From NCBI GenBank assembly GCA_022225965.2, contig JAKJXP020000004.1, positions 434,001 through 498,000 on the forward strand: a DNA stretch of 64,000 nucleotides. The letters run 5' to 3'. The position numbers and the translations under genes are program-made. Numbering within the stretch: the first letter of the stretch is position 1; each line of letters starts with the position of its first letter. The notes under the pieces were generated by a model, which had not been told where the DNA came from, ran no database searches, and saw only the letters and a list, made by a program, of their open reading frames with translations. This document shows, one piece after another, positions 49,444 to 62,059 of this stretch. This DNA comes from Diatrype stigma (lineage: Eukaryota; Ascomycota; Sordariomycetes; Xylariales; Diatrypaceae).

Positions 49444-50385
49444 ATTATTATTATCGATGGTAGTTAGAGAATACACCAGGGAAGTAATCGTCGTACGGTT
49501 TATGGTTCGGTGCTTCGAATAGTTCCAGGATAGAAAATGACTGCAATATCAATACATTTTCAACTCGAAACCTTTAGAAGGCTCGCTGCACCATGGAGCA
49601 CAACTTCATCTTGTGGCTTTGCTGGAGACATTGTCGGCCCTTTCTCGTGAGGCTTGCGGAGGCTTGCGGGCGGTGATGCGCTCCCGCTCCATCGCGTTCC
49701 GTGCTGGGCGAGCCCTTCTGTGCTGACATAAGGCACGAGTGGTTGTCGAATGTCAGCGCAGGGCAACGAACAGCGTCGGCCTTTTTCGGACCGCCTGCTG
49801 ATTTATGTTGTTAGTTAGGTGGTAGATAGGTAGTAGTGAGAAGTGTGGGTGAGATGGGTGTATGGCTTGTATGGCTTGTATGATGTTGGGTGATGTTGGG
49901 TGGTCACAGTAACGGATAAGCCTGGTGCGGCTAAGAATTCTGCATAGTATGTGAACACGGGTGCGTTCCAGGCAGTTAGCACTTGCAACAATAGGTACCT
50001 CTAATAGTCAGCAACAGCTATTAAGCACTGATGAGTGGGGCATGGACTGAATTTAGACGGACTGAATTATGATTCTGATACACTGTTTCTTTAGACTAAA
50101 GATCCGAGGATTTATATATGCCCTAAGTACCTTGATAGGCATATTAATAAGAGCTCATTAATAATGGTGCTTAATACCTGCTCCTGATGGGAAGGTTCCA
50201 AGGTTGATAGGGAGAATTTACGTTACATTAGCACCTGCAGTTCCCACCTCGTATGTATAAACCAATGTTTGAAATTCACTCGAAACAACTCTCTAACTAC
50301 AATCGTAATATCCTATTTGTCGTTTCTAGCTAAATCTTAGATGGTTCTCATCAAAATGCAATGCTCGTAAAGATCGTCAAGTGCT
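49444..50385. other. Spacer between DUF3237 and regulator genes
   Basis: About 0.94 kb. Holds short tandem duplications near 49860-49905 (gtatggctt twice, gatgttgggt twice). No gene. Confidence 0.45.
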
Positions 50386-52694
50386 TCATGCGCGAGGATT
50401 TCGCAAGTTTCCGCCCTTAGGCGAGCCGCGTCCGGGCCTTTTTGCCGGGAGCTTGTTGGCACCAGGCCCGCCCGCGCCTTCGTTCACGCGCTCTGTGCTG
50501 GGCGCGAGCACATCGATCTGGTCCAGCAGACCCGCAAGGACATGCTCCGTGCCAATATACTCCCGGATCACGCCGGCGAGCACCTGCAGATTCGCCACGT
50601 GCGTGGCGCGCGACCCGCGCCCGTGGCCGAGCATCCACAGGTGCGCCTGCGCCGCCAGCGTCGTGGCCCAGGTGATGAGCGCGCTGGCCTGGCGGAAGAC
50701 GTTGAGGTCGTGGTGCTTGAGGTTGTGGCACGCGCGCAGCGCCTCGGTAATGTCGGCCGAGGCGTCGATGCAGCGCTTCTCGGCCTCGGCGGCCAGGCTG
50801 CTGCTGTGGAGGTGCTCGCGCTCGGCTTTGTTGATGGCGGCCTTGTGCAGGCTGACCTCGACGGCGGCGAGGTTGATGAAGAGGATGAAGGAGAGCGGGT
50901 CGGTGTTGGAGAAGCTGACGGGCTCGGCGTGCTGGGCGAGGAAGCAGGCCCGGCACTTGGAGACGAGCTTGTCGATGCGGTAGTAGTTGTCCCAGAAGGC
51001 ATATGCGGTGTCATGTTGGGATGCGTGGATGTGGCCGAAGCACCGTCGGTACATGGAGATGACGCATGCCGTCCCGGCAAATGTGGAAAGGGTGTGCGTG
51101 TCTGCACTTTCGAAGGATTCTGCTATAGTGGGCATGATTGAGGCTTCGGTGACGTCGGCTAGGCGGCCTGGAGATGGGAGCGGGATGGTCATCTTTGTGG
51201 GTGTGCAAGTGTAAGCACAGGTCAACCATCAGCCTAGAAGGGGAAGCCTTGGAAGGGAAGAGCCGACTGACCTCCTCGAATGCCGGATTCCACTCCGTGC
51301 GCATCACAGCAAATGCATCCAGGATGTAGAGTTGCCACATGGTGCGGCGACGTTCCTCCGCATCTTGGGCGTCAAGCACGGCCAATACTGACTGCGACTG
51401 GGGGCCTTGGAAGCCCATAATCTTACCCAGGCGAATGCCACGACCAAGGGTCAACCACGCGCGGGTGAAGTTGGGCTGCTTGAGCTCGTAGAAGCCAAGA
51501 AGCACACAGGCCTGCAGCGTGTTGATGCTGTTCAGCTCCGTCCCATTCTCCTGCCGCTCACACATTTCCAACAGCGTGCGTGTCTGCGTGTAGCTTGTGT
51601 CGACACTGTGGCCCAGCTCCGGCGCCGCAAGCGCTCCCAGCGTGGCCATGGCGTGTGACAGCGCTTGCACTTGCATCGACCCAGACGACTGGAGCAGCTC
51701 GGTCTGGAAGCGCTCGCGGTTGATAATGGGCATGATGGAGTCAAAGTTATCGAAGTAGGCGTTATGCAGCAGCCTGGTCAGCGCGCTAGCCGACTGCCTA
51801 TGCGGCACCAGTGACGGGACCGACGATAGGTAGGACATGGGGGACTCGAGGCTACTTGGGAAGTTGTCTGGCGTTGTATTGGCCGCAGCCGTTTGGAACC
51901 TGTGGGTCGGTGAGCTTCTGCTTCGATGTGAGCTAGCCAAGGTGTACTGTGGAAGATGGCCCTACCAGTCTAGAGAGGGCGTAGCAGACGAGAGCATCGA
52001 GCCCGGTATATTGGGTAATTGTGCCTGCATGTTCGGTGTGCCAACCGTAAAGTCCAGCTGTTGTGTCACGCCTGGTACAGACTGCCAGTAGTCCAGACCA
52101 AGCGTGGTCTCCACCGCAGGCGAGGCGGAGGAAGGGAGCAGGCCAACGTCGTCCAGCTCGGACCACGGAATGTGGGCATCATGGGCCTGGGGACTGACTG
52201 TTGGCCGCGGCTGCGTGAAAACTCCCTGGCTCTCGGCGTAAGCTGTATCACGTTCAACACACACAAGGTTAGAGTTGCAACAAGACTGAGGTATGGGCCG
52301 TGCTCGGCAGAGCAGAGGGACCAAGGTCGGACAGGGAGACCATAGGAGTGAATATCCACTGACTCATGCGTTCTTGGAGGTTGAGTAGCAGCCGGCTCAG
52401 TTCCAGCTTTGTAATACTCAGCTTCGAAGGGCCCGAGTATGTGCACTCATGGCCACGACCCACGCAGCGCCCACATGTCGGCTGCTTCCTGTCACAGCGG
52501 ACCTTGCGCTCGCGGCATGGGTTGCATGCGAGAGCCCGCTTGGCCGCGCCCTCCTCGCCATCCCCGTTTGTATTGGTGGTTGTCTTCGCGTTCGACGGCT
52601 TCTCGTGGGGGCCGTCGTTCCGGGTGCTCTCCGTGTGTTGGACGGCATCGTCGTTGGCTCGGGGATTGACGGCCACGTCATCCCACAGAGACAT
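50386..52694 (-). CDS. Zn2Cys6 transcription factor (candidate cluster regulator)
   Basis: 680 aa from four exons: 52694-52364, 52242-51966, 51899-51272 and 51192-50386. Introns of 121, 66 and 79 nt keep phase. The frame extends upstream to a GTG, but ATG 52694 is the first plausible start. The binuclear cluster is CNPCRERKVRCDRKQPTCGR then CVGRGHEC, with cysteines 57, 60, 67, 74, 77 and 84 in exact C-x2-C-x6-C-x6-C-x2-C-x6-C spacing. A fungal_trans-like middle domain follows (LTRLLHNAYFDNFDSIMP, LLGFYELKQPNFTRAWLTLG, RRTMWQLYILDAFAVM). It is nuclear and likely binds CGG-type half-sites. Its position in the centre of the tailoring genes makes it the best candidate for the pathway-specific activator. 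Confidence 0.9.
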
Positions 52695-53380
52695 ACTGGA
52701 TTGTAGGCCGACTGACAAAGAATTCTCCACAAGCCGACGTTCGGTGACAGCTAGAAGCCGTGTCGAAATGGGGGCAGACGGTACGGGAGCTTGGATGTTT
52801 CGGGTTTGGTAATGCCGAGCACGGTCTTGTTGTCCGGAACGTCTCTCAAGAGAACGGCTGTGCGGTGTATGCGGATCGGTCCTGTGTATCCGTGTTCTTT
52901 TCTAAAGGAGGTAGGACCAGCACACGGTTACCTTCAGCGGTGCCAGGAGGTTGTCTTTACTGTAAAGTCTTGATGCTAAGTAGGGGGCCTTGTTTACCTT
53001 AAGCAGGGGGGTTTCAGATACTTTGAATACAGTCCGACGATTAACCGCCCGGTACGTTAAGCCTATAGTAATAGTATAACGCTGGCTTCCTGGTATAGTG
53101 GTACCTAACAGTGTCTTTAAATTTATGCCTGCAATCATAGTATGTCTTAGACATACGTTTCTTTGTTCAGAGAAGGCTGCTTACTGTAGGATTTGCACTT
53201 TCTGACCATAAGTCTTAAAGCCTTATCCAGCGGCTGAAGCGCCGACAACTGTAACCCATATTATGATATGCAGTCAGCAGCGCCACTATCCTGACAAGGA
53301 TCGATAAGCAGAGATTCCCCTACTTATCGCCGGTATTGATTTGCTCCGACTGCAAAGTCCTAATACAAATTTGTTGATAA
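52695..53380. other. Upstream region of regulator
   Basis: Presumed promoter of the minus-strand regulator and spacer up to an inverted-repeat element. No gene recognised. Confidence 0.4.
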
Positions 53381-53691
53381 ACTACTGCCTTAATTGACCA
53401 ATCTGGCCATGCGTAGGTAGATCAGGTTGCACCATATTGATTCCCTGGGTGCTACGCCTGAGTAAGTATGGGCTTATGGACCGTACGGACTGATTTATAA
53501 GAGAAGGCCTTATGCTTAAGTAGGCAGGTAGGCAAATCAAGAGATTAAAGCTTGAAACCGCAAACTACCCCCATCTGCTTAGGCTTAGAGACCCTTGGAG
53601 ACCTGCTTAGGCGTAGTATCCAGTAGATCAATATGGGGGAGCCTGATCTGTGCGTCTATGCATGGCCAGATTGGTCAATGAAGGCGGTAGT
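53381..53691. mobile_element. MITE-like element with ~85-bp terminal inverted repeats
   Basis: The left arm (53381-53466) and right arm (53605-53691) are imperfect reverse complements over about 85 bp. For example gaccaatctggccatgc at 53396-53412 is matched exactly by its complement at 53660-53676, and outer ends actactgcc / ggcggtagt also pair. The 311-bp unit has no coding capacity. Long arms and short spacer fit a foldback or MITE-type non-autonomous DNA element; a clear target-site duplication was not found. Confidence 0.7.
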
Positions 53692-54248
53692 GTATGATCT
53701 ACATAGAAAGCGGCGATCATTCAAAATATACCCAGACACCTCGTGGCTTGCCAGGGAGATAACTCTGGGGAAGTGGGGTTAGAGGGGCCTAGCCAGCCTG
53801 GCAGGGATGGATTTCAATGTTGCAGCGCCATGCTACGTCAAGTCCCAGGACTTGACCTTTCACCATCTCGGCGCCCACTGCGGCTCCTGATTACCTGCAG
53901 ACTTGCGGTGCTGGATCCAGTGCCCCAAATCAACAGCAAAAGGCAAAAGCTATTAGTCCTTATCAATGACCCTTGTACTATTCTCGCTCGGTCCGACGAA
54001 GCCCGAAGACTTACGAGTATACGAAGTATGCATTAATATTCCATCGATATCCTTCCTGTGCGGGATGGATGGCCCGACCCAAAGGCGGAACAGTTGCGAG
54101 CTCGACATCTTCAGGCTCGGCTCTTATGTCACGTTGAACACACCCTTTTGTCTTATCGCCCATTCACCGCTTCTTGGATATATTAGGTTGTTCCTCGAGA
54201 TTTAGGAAGTAAGATGACACAAGCGAAGAGACAGCGCAAAGCTTGGAA
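53692..54248. other. Upstream region of DUF4188 paralog 3
   Basis: Non-coding; likely promoter and 5' leader of the next gene. Nothing specific recognised. Confidence 0.4.
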
Positions 54249-55390
54249 ATGGCGCCATACAACCTCAACCTTGTCAAAGACGAGCTCAGCCTCGCGTCAT
54301 GGCTGGCCATCGGAGCTACGGCTCAGGTTCTGTTTGCCCTCGTTGTGCCTCCTCGATACGCGCTCTTGCCACTGGCGATGGTCATCGCTGCCCGGGTGCT
54401 CGACTTTGCGATGCAGTATCTGGGCCTCGTGCCGAATTACTATCTCAAGCAGGCCGTCCTAGGGCGGCACTCGATTGTGTTCCCCGATCGTGACGGGAGC
54501 AAGCCGGAGGAAATGGGCACGAAGCCGGTGGCTATGTTCCTCGTTGGCATTCGGTCAAACCAGTATGTGCTTGTATTCCATTAGAAAAGAGCCCTTTCCG
54601 AAAAACGCGAGTTCCTGGCTAACCGCTGCTTTCGCCTGGTGACAAAAGTCCAATCGGCCGCCTGCTTCCGGCTTACCGGAAACTAAATGATTACATGGAC
54701 AAAATCTACGAGGACGCAGATGCCAATCGAGCCACAAACGGATGTAAGTCGACCCCTGCCTCCCTCTAAGCACAGAGACACATTGTGGGAAAGTGATGGA
54801 GATATGGACCCCTGGATGCCAACGGTTATCTCCTGACAGATCTGGGCCGCACCCCCGATTGGCTGCCAACCGAGTTCTCGCAGAACAACACGCTCTGCTC
54901 CATAAGCTACTGGTCCTCGGTGGAAGAACTCCAAGCCTTCTCGCACCGCCCCATCCACTTGAGCAGCATGAAATTCCTGGGGACAGTGCTGCGCAGTGGC
55001 ACGGATGTCGGCGTCGTCCACGAGGTTCTCGTGTGCCCGCCGGGTCATTGGGAGGGTGTATATGGTAATGTGAACCCGTGGGGTTTTGGTAAGCGGCACC
55101 CACTTCAAACCCAGTGAAAATCAACAGATGCCAAGGCCCGATTTTAGATATGACGCCCGCCGGCCACAGTTTCCTGACTTTTTGCTGACTTTTTTTCTTC
55201 TTCTTCCGTTCCAGGTGGCACCAAGTTCCCGGCGGGTAAAGATGGAGCCCTGCGGCCACCTATCTACGAGCGAGACTTGAAGCAACTGAACGGCATGTGG
55301 GGACGCATGGGAAATAGGGTGAGGCAAGCCCAAGCGGACGCGGCGCTGGCTGATTTGGTGGGAAACGTGGAAGAGTTCACGGGCGCCTGA
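54249..55390 (+). CDS. DUF4188 family protein (paralog 3)
   Basis: 277 aa from four exons; introns 54563-54648, 54744-54839, 55089-55214. The chosen ATG (54249) gives MAPYNLNLVKDELSLASWLA, aligning with the start of paralog 2. Core motifs are YLGLVPNYYLKQAVLGRHSI, KPVAMFLVGIRSN, YLGRTPDWLPTEFSQNN, SISYWSSVEELQAFSHRP and CPPGHWEGVYGNVNPWGFG. It shares one intron position and phase with paralog 2 (before YLGRTPD) but has an extra early intron, and its last intron lies at a different codon, so introns were gained or lost after duplication. Two hydrophobic N-terminal segments suggest membrane attachment. Reaction unknown; its place between regulator and flavin monooxygenase suggests a tailoring role. 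Confidence 0.9.
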
Positions 55391-56374
55391 GCCATGTCGG
55401 TGCAATCATTGATGATCTTTTCCATGTATGTAGATTACGGGACGAACTTTCCACCCCTTCAGTACTGGAGGAGGGGAGGAGGCAATTGCGGCAAGCTTCA
55501 CAACCTGGAAAGTACTGCACGAGAGAGACGTGTGGGAGAGTTGAGGGAAGGAGCTGCTAGCGCTGAGCTAGCTTTTCGTACCCCTGACCGTTGCACTCAG
55601 TACGTACGAAGGTCGAGGCCCCGACCTTCATAAGTACCTGCCTATTTAGTTAAATCAGTGGCTTATGAAGGTCGCGGCCACAATTCAAGGTTGTTGATAA
55701 CAAGCCCATATAGCCACAGTATGTAGTTATCAAGCCGCACTTAACCCTTGAGGAATCTAGCGCAGTATGAGCGCTATCCTTCGGTAAGCTTAAAGCCTGG
55801 AAGTAATGCCATATACTGGCTTAAGCCCACTGAAGGGCGAAACCTTAATACAGTATTCCTTATGTGTCATTTGCTATGATCAAGATTCAACAATTCTGGC
55901 CGCAACCTTCGTATATTCAGTTGTGGCTTATATCCAGTTGCGGCGGGTCAGCACACCTATTGACCTATGTAGGTGGGTGCATCATGCGGGCTAGGTTTAG
56001 GTTCCTTTAGGCTTTAGGTAAATCCTGTGAGCACCAGCTTAATTCCAACGTCAGCGCCTACATAGTAGAAAGGCTCGATCTTGAACGGCCAGATCAACGG
56101 CCAGATCAACGCATGCAAGCCGATTGCATCTCCTGTGGCATGTGCTTCGGCGTTGACTCGGACCCAGGTACAGTAATACCACCTAATACCTGTACTGTGC
56201 CTATTACGGTAGTACTTATCTGATGCGGATCTGATGCGGCTCTGCTGATCTGCGGCATCGTCACACATCAACCCTGAATCGACGTCTCTGGTTCGTCAAT
56301 CGCCTCCTGGAGCTGGAGCCTTTGGAGACTTTCATGTTCCCTCTCTTCTCAGCCCGCCCCTCTGCTTTTGCCCT
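55391..56374. other. Convergent spacer with inverted repeats
   Basis: Between the 3' ends of DUF4188 paralog 3 and the flavin monooxygenase. It contains a hairpin (gaaggtcg/cgaccttc near 55608-55630) and a looser inverted pair described separately. No gene. Confidence 0.5.
55661..55925. repeat. Imperfect inverted repeat, possible small MITE
   Basis: gtggcttatgaaggtcgcgg at 55661 reads, as reverse complement, close to the stretch tggccgcaaccttcgtatat near 55899-55918, extended by caattc/gaattg words. The arms are about 30 bp around a ~200 bp centre. The outer hairpin at 55608-55630 carries the same gaccttcataag word. Shorter and more diverged than the element at 53381. Confidence 0.4.
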
Positions 56375-58361
56375 TCAATCCCGCCCTTTGACGTCGTACC
56401 CCCGTGGATACCTGTGAGCGAGTGCCAGCTTGAACTCGTCCGTCAAGCCCTTGTAATCTCGCGGATACTTGGGCCACAAGAACTCAGCCACCGGATTACT
56501 TTTGCGCGTTGTCTTGATCCCTAGGTCTTCAAGCAGCACGTCGATGTACTACCAGCCCAAGGTCAGTCGCCCATCGGCCACGGAAAAACACGCCAGGTCA
56601 GGTGCACGGGAAAAGGCGGAGCAGCACTCACGGCAAAGAAGTCATAGATGGCGTATGCATGTTTTCGGCCCTGCGCAAGGTAGCGTTTACGCGTCCACAC
56701 ATTCCACTCAGCCACCTCGCGCTCCATGTCCGGGCGCGCCGGTAGCTCGACGAGCCCGAGCATAAAGGCCACGCCCCACAGCGCCTGCACCTCGGACACA
56801 AGCGGGGTGTAGATGGTGTGGATAAACCCTGGGAAGAAGACGGACCGGTCACCAGCCGCCGCCATCGCCGGTACTACCAGCCGCCGGTAGTGCAGACTGG
56901 GCCCGTGGAGCACTGGGCTCTGGCTTTCCCCGTCGCCTCTCTCGGGCACTGGGTCAGCCACAGCGCGCAGACCACTTGGTGGCGTGGTGAGACCGGGAAG
57001 CAAAGCGTCGACAGTGCGTTCGGCATCAGCTTCGAGGGCGTTCCAGCGTTTGACCTCGGTGATGTCGGCACCAGACGGTGGGATGAGTCCGCACGCGGCC
57101 TGCAACTTGGCATCAAACTGGTGGTACGACTTATCGAAGCCGGTGCACAGGATGAGGTAGTCGCTGTCTTCAAGGACGGTGCCATTGCGTAGTGTAATAC
57201 GCCGCGGCGCCCCGTCAGCTCCCAGCGTTGCAATCGCCGTCCGGTGGACCGTGCAGTTTCCGGCATGAAAGACTTTCCAGAAGTCGGGCACGCTGGCAGT
57301 CCCGAGGCCAGCGTTGGCCCAGTGGATTCCGCTGCCAACGGGCTCCGGCGTCAATTTCCGCGCATTAGCCGAGCGGCCGTAGCCAGCGTGCAATGCGGCC
57401 ACCCATGTCAACCAGCGCCAGAAGACAGAGACCAGCAGCCGGCCGAGCCACCAGCCGTGGAGTAGCCGGTGGCTGGTGGTGTGGGCCTTCATGATGTTTG
57501 CGCTGAACGCGGCGACCACGCCCGTGGCGGCCACGTCCAGCGTGTTGAGCAGGCCGATGCGCGGCGGCATGATGGCGAGCGGGCCCGTGCCGTCCTCGCG
57601 GATCAGCCAGTCGACCTGGACGCCCTCGCTCAGCAGCAGGAACACCACGTCGTACGCCGACTTGGCGGCGCCCACGACGGTCGCGCGCTTGGCGCGGCGC
57701 AGCGCGGCTTGGTGGAGCCCAATGTCTGACGAGTGCACGACAGGCACCGCGAAGTCGGGCGAGCGCGGCCACCTGGGCAGGACTGGGTGCGACGTTGCGC
57801 CTGTGGCGTATATCAGCCGCGGCGTCTCGATCAGGCGAGTGGTGGTGGTGGTGGTAGCGCTTCTATGCTGTGGCCCGGACCCGGAGGAGGATTCCTCGTC
57901 GACTTCGACCTCGAGCTGCCACATGCCGTCTTCGCGGCGTTCGACTTTGGCAACGCGCGTGCGCAGACGCGTGCGGCGCACGAGGTCGAAATCCCGTGCA
58001 AAGTCGTTCAGGTAACTGTGGATAGTACTGGCGCCGATGTAGCCGTCATCTGTAATGTTCTCGCGCTTCATTGGGTAGAACGAGTACTCGAACTGGCCGA
58101 TCTTGATCTGGGCGAACAGGCTTTGATAGATCTTGGCCGCGCTCCAGACGCCGCCGATCGTGGCCTGGTCGTCGAGAATGAGCACATTGGCATCCGGCAC
58201 AAATTCCAGGTATGTTTTAGCACTAATCAGTCCATTCCAACCTGACCATTCTTTGGTTAGTTTCTTTTGGGTTCTTCATGGGAATCTTCTGGGATGGGGG
58301 ATAAAGAAATGCTGTACTCACCTGCCCCCACCACGACCACATCAACGCGTTCGGGCTCCAT
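56375..58361 (-). CDS. Flavin-containing monooxygenase (FMO-like)
   Basis: 607 aa from three exons: 58361-58322 (only 40 nt), 58241-56632 and 56548-56375; introns 80 and 83 nt. The first intron splits the FAD motif, which reads VDVVVVGAGWNGLISAKTYL when spliced. A second dinucleotide motif is ATVVGAAKSAYDVVFLLL (NADPH). Also seen are IYATGATSHPVLPRWP and LILCTGFDKSYHQF. The last exon completes the protein with YIDVLLEDLGIKTTRKSNP and FLWPKYPRDYKGLTDEFKLA. A hydrophobic run near the middle (RLLVSVFWRWLTWVAALHAG) may be a membrane anchor. The family performs N-, S- or C-oxygenation; I do not see the canonical FxGxxxHxxxW Baeyer-Villiger fingerprint. Divergent from the membrane-protein gene. Confidence 0.9.
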
Positions 58362-58969
58362 TGTGTGTCTATACCCACAGCTTACTAAATCCCGTTTGTA
58401 TAGTCCTCTACGAAGCTCTCGTGCACAGGTTGTCGACACACATGTATAAATCCTCTTCAAGTTGAAAACGAGCTCATCCCGCGTCTATTTCATTTCCTAT
58501 AACTTCCTAAGTTCACCTCTGCTTATCGCTCAGGAACTAAGTAGCCACCCATATACCCCTTCTCCTTTCTAGTGACGACATCTGGAAGAATTCCACTTTT
58601 CTGGCACACTAGGTATACGGCCATGAAGGGCCGACTCGGAGCGATGCTTCGGGGGTGTTTCCGTGGAAAGTCGCTCGCATGCAGCGCGGGCCGAACACAC
58701 CGAAGGAGCTCGGCAGCAGTGTCCGACATAGCGATGAACGGAAGAAACAACTGGTAGCCAGTGCATTGTTCCACCGTGTCAGAGTCCCTCGCTCTCATTG
58801 TCGACCCTACTGACTCTATTTCCTTGTGTTGATGTTATTTGATCTTGGCTATCAGCACTTGGGAGTTTGTCTTCGATACTGGAAACACACACACACGCTT
58901 CGTTTCACGCCTTTTTGCTTACCTCCTTCTCAGCACCCTTGTCCTCCTTATCTAGCAATTCAGCCCACG
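58362..58969. promoter_or_regulatory. Shared upstream region, FMO / membrane protein
   Basis: 608 bp between divergent starts, so probably a bidirectional promoter of two cluster genes. It contains a pyrimidine-rich stretch and a short CA tract (58884-58894) before the membrane-protein ATG. No defined binding site identified. Confidence 0.5.
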
Positions 58970-60272
<1,303 letters not shown>

Positions 60273-62059
60273 CTGGAGCAAATTTACAGTATGCAACACT
60301 GGGACTTAGGTGGCCAGCTTTGAAAGTAGCTCATATGTCTGCTTGTCAACTTTGAATCACCTGTGTTCCTTTGCAAAAGGATACGAGTGCTTGTTTAGTA
60401 GTTTCAAAGTCGCGTTTTATTAAAATAAAATATATTTCAATTACTTCTCTGGCCAGCATGCTCATGCAGTCTTTTTCTCCCACGGCAATAGAATAGTTGT
60501 TATCTAATTTCAAAGCATAGGACCTTGCTGCACTGTATCAATTCCCTTAAAGCACTTCAACCTTAAAAATCGTGCCTTTAAGCCTTCTGAAGTTATTACA
60601 ATGCCTGTTTATGTCTTTTTGGATAATCCTTCGCATTTTACAGGCCGATAATAGCCATTAAAACAGTGCCGTATCTTTTAAACATATCATAAAGGGCTAT
60701 TCACGCTTAAGGGTCAAGAGGTGCAAGCCAAATACTGTCTATTCTCGAGATAGGGAGAAAAGGTAAGGGAGAAAAGAGAAGGTATGAGCTCCCTCTCTGC
60801 AACTAGGTATGGAATCGGCTCTAGCTGAGCCGCTCCGGAGCTTAGCCGTGCTCAGGGGTAAAGCCGATTCCTAAGCCAGGCGCAGCCTGTAATACATTTA
60901 ATTTATATCACGAAAAAGTACTAACTATTAAGTATTATCATTAATTTATTATTTCGATATTATACGACTTTAATTATGAATATATCAGGAATATTATGAA
61001 TAGTCTGAATTATTTCGGTATAATGGTGAAAAGTCCGCGCTTTTCCGAACCCTACTGTCGAGAGGTGCTTACCGTTACTTAGGTAGATTCCACATCCTAA
61101 TCAGCCAAAAAGCGAGGTAAGCTCGCTATGACAACATGCTGACCACGGTATGCGTATCGTGGCATTCGAATCGTTGTTCAAGAGTCAGCTAAGTGCTTCG
61201 GCTCCTTCGAGGTAACCCTTCCTTCCCGCTGCGAAAGCGGGCGCCGATGAATTTGGTAAGATACAGTAAGAGTCTTACTGTAAGACGACTTACGGCTAGA
61301 CCGACGCCACGACCACACAAGTTACTTCTTCCGGTTGGCGATGCATCACCTGCTTGACCTCTTCCTCCAAGGTTTCTATTCGCCATATCTTATCAGCTCG
61401 CGACTCGCGCTAGTATCCCCGCTGCTGGCGCAGGTCATCATTGCCGTCCGATCTAGACCACCAGGTTCGGCCTGAGAGATTCGACTCTGTGGGTGAAGGC
61501 ACGGGGGCACCCCACGACCGGAGAGGACATGTAGGTCGGACAAGTCTCATCAGATAAGGGGCAAAATCCCTCGCTGATATCGGGATGGCTCGCGCCGCGC
61601 GATGAACAGCTTCATGCCTCCTAGCAATCCCATTGGATACGATAGCCCGGCCAGAAACGGCCGGCGTACCTAGGCAGGGACCTCAGCATGAGTTCCAGGC
61701 TGGGAAACCTTCACTCCCTTCGGTGAAGAGCGGAATACCAACACCCTCAGCCTTGCCAGTTAAGGCGGCGGGCTGGCAAGACAACAAAGCCCATTGTGCG
61801 ATGCGCTCCGGCGTCAGCTGCCCGGGCATGTTAGACCCGGTGGCAAAAGGATAGTGCGCCAAAGAAGTGCTTTATCATGGTTATTACTATGATACGATCG
61901 CGAGATGTCCACGGCGGATCGCATGCTTGAGACTATATATGGGCTCCAAGGTTGACGTTCTCGGCGATTGTGAATGTTGAAAGGCAACTGGCTCGCTCTC
62001 GCTCTTTGGTGATCATAACTATTGAAGAAACCAAGCAAGAACCAGGGGAAACTGGCATC
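60273..62059. other. Spacer upstream of the PKS gene
   Basis: About 1.8 kb with no supported gene. An AT-rich patch lies at 60890-61030. From about 61450 to 61860 a GC-richer block with small inverted words (gcccggccagaaacggccgg) looks unlike the rest and may be a relic of a mobile element; this is a weak impression. The final ~150 bases are the PKS leader. Confidence 0.4.

Noticed and set aside
61189..61500. Possible tRNA or 5S gene in the structured-looking region
   Set aside because: No complete set of A-box, B-box and cloverleaf arms could be traced by eye.
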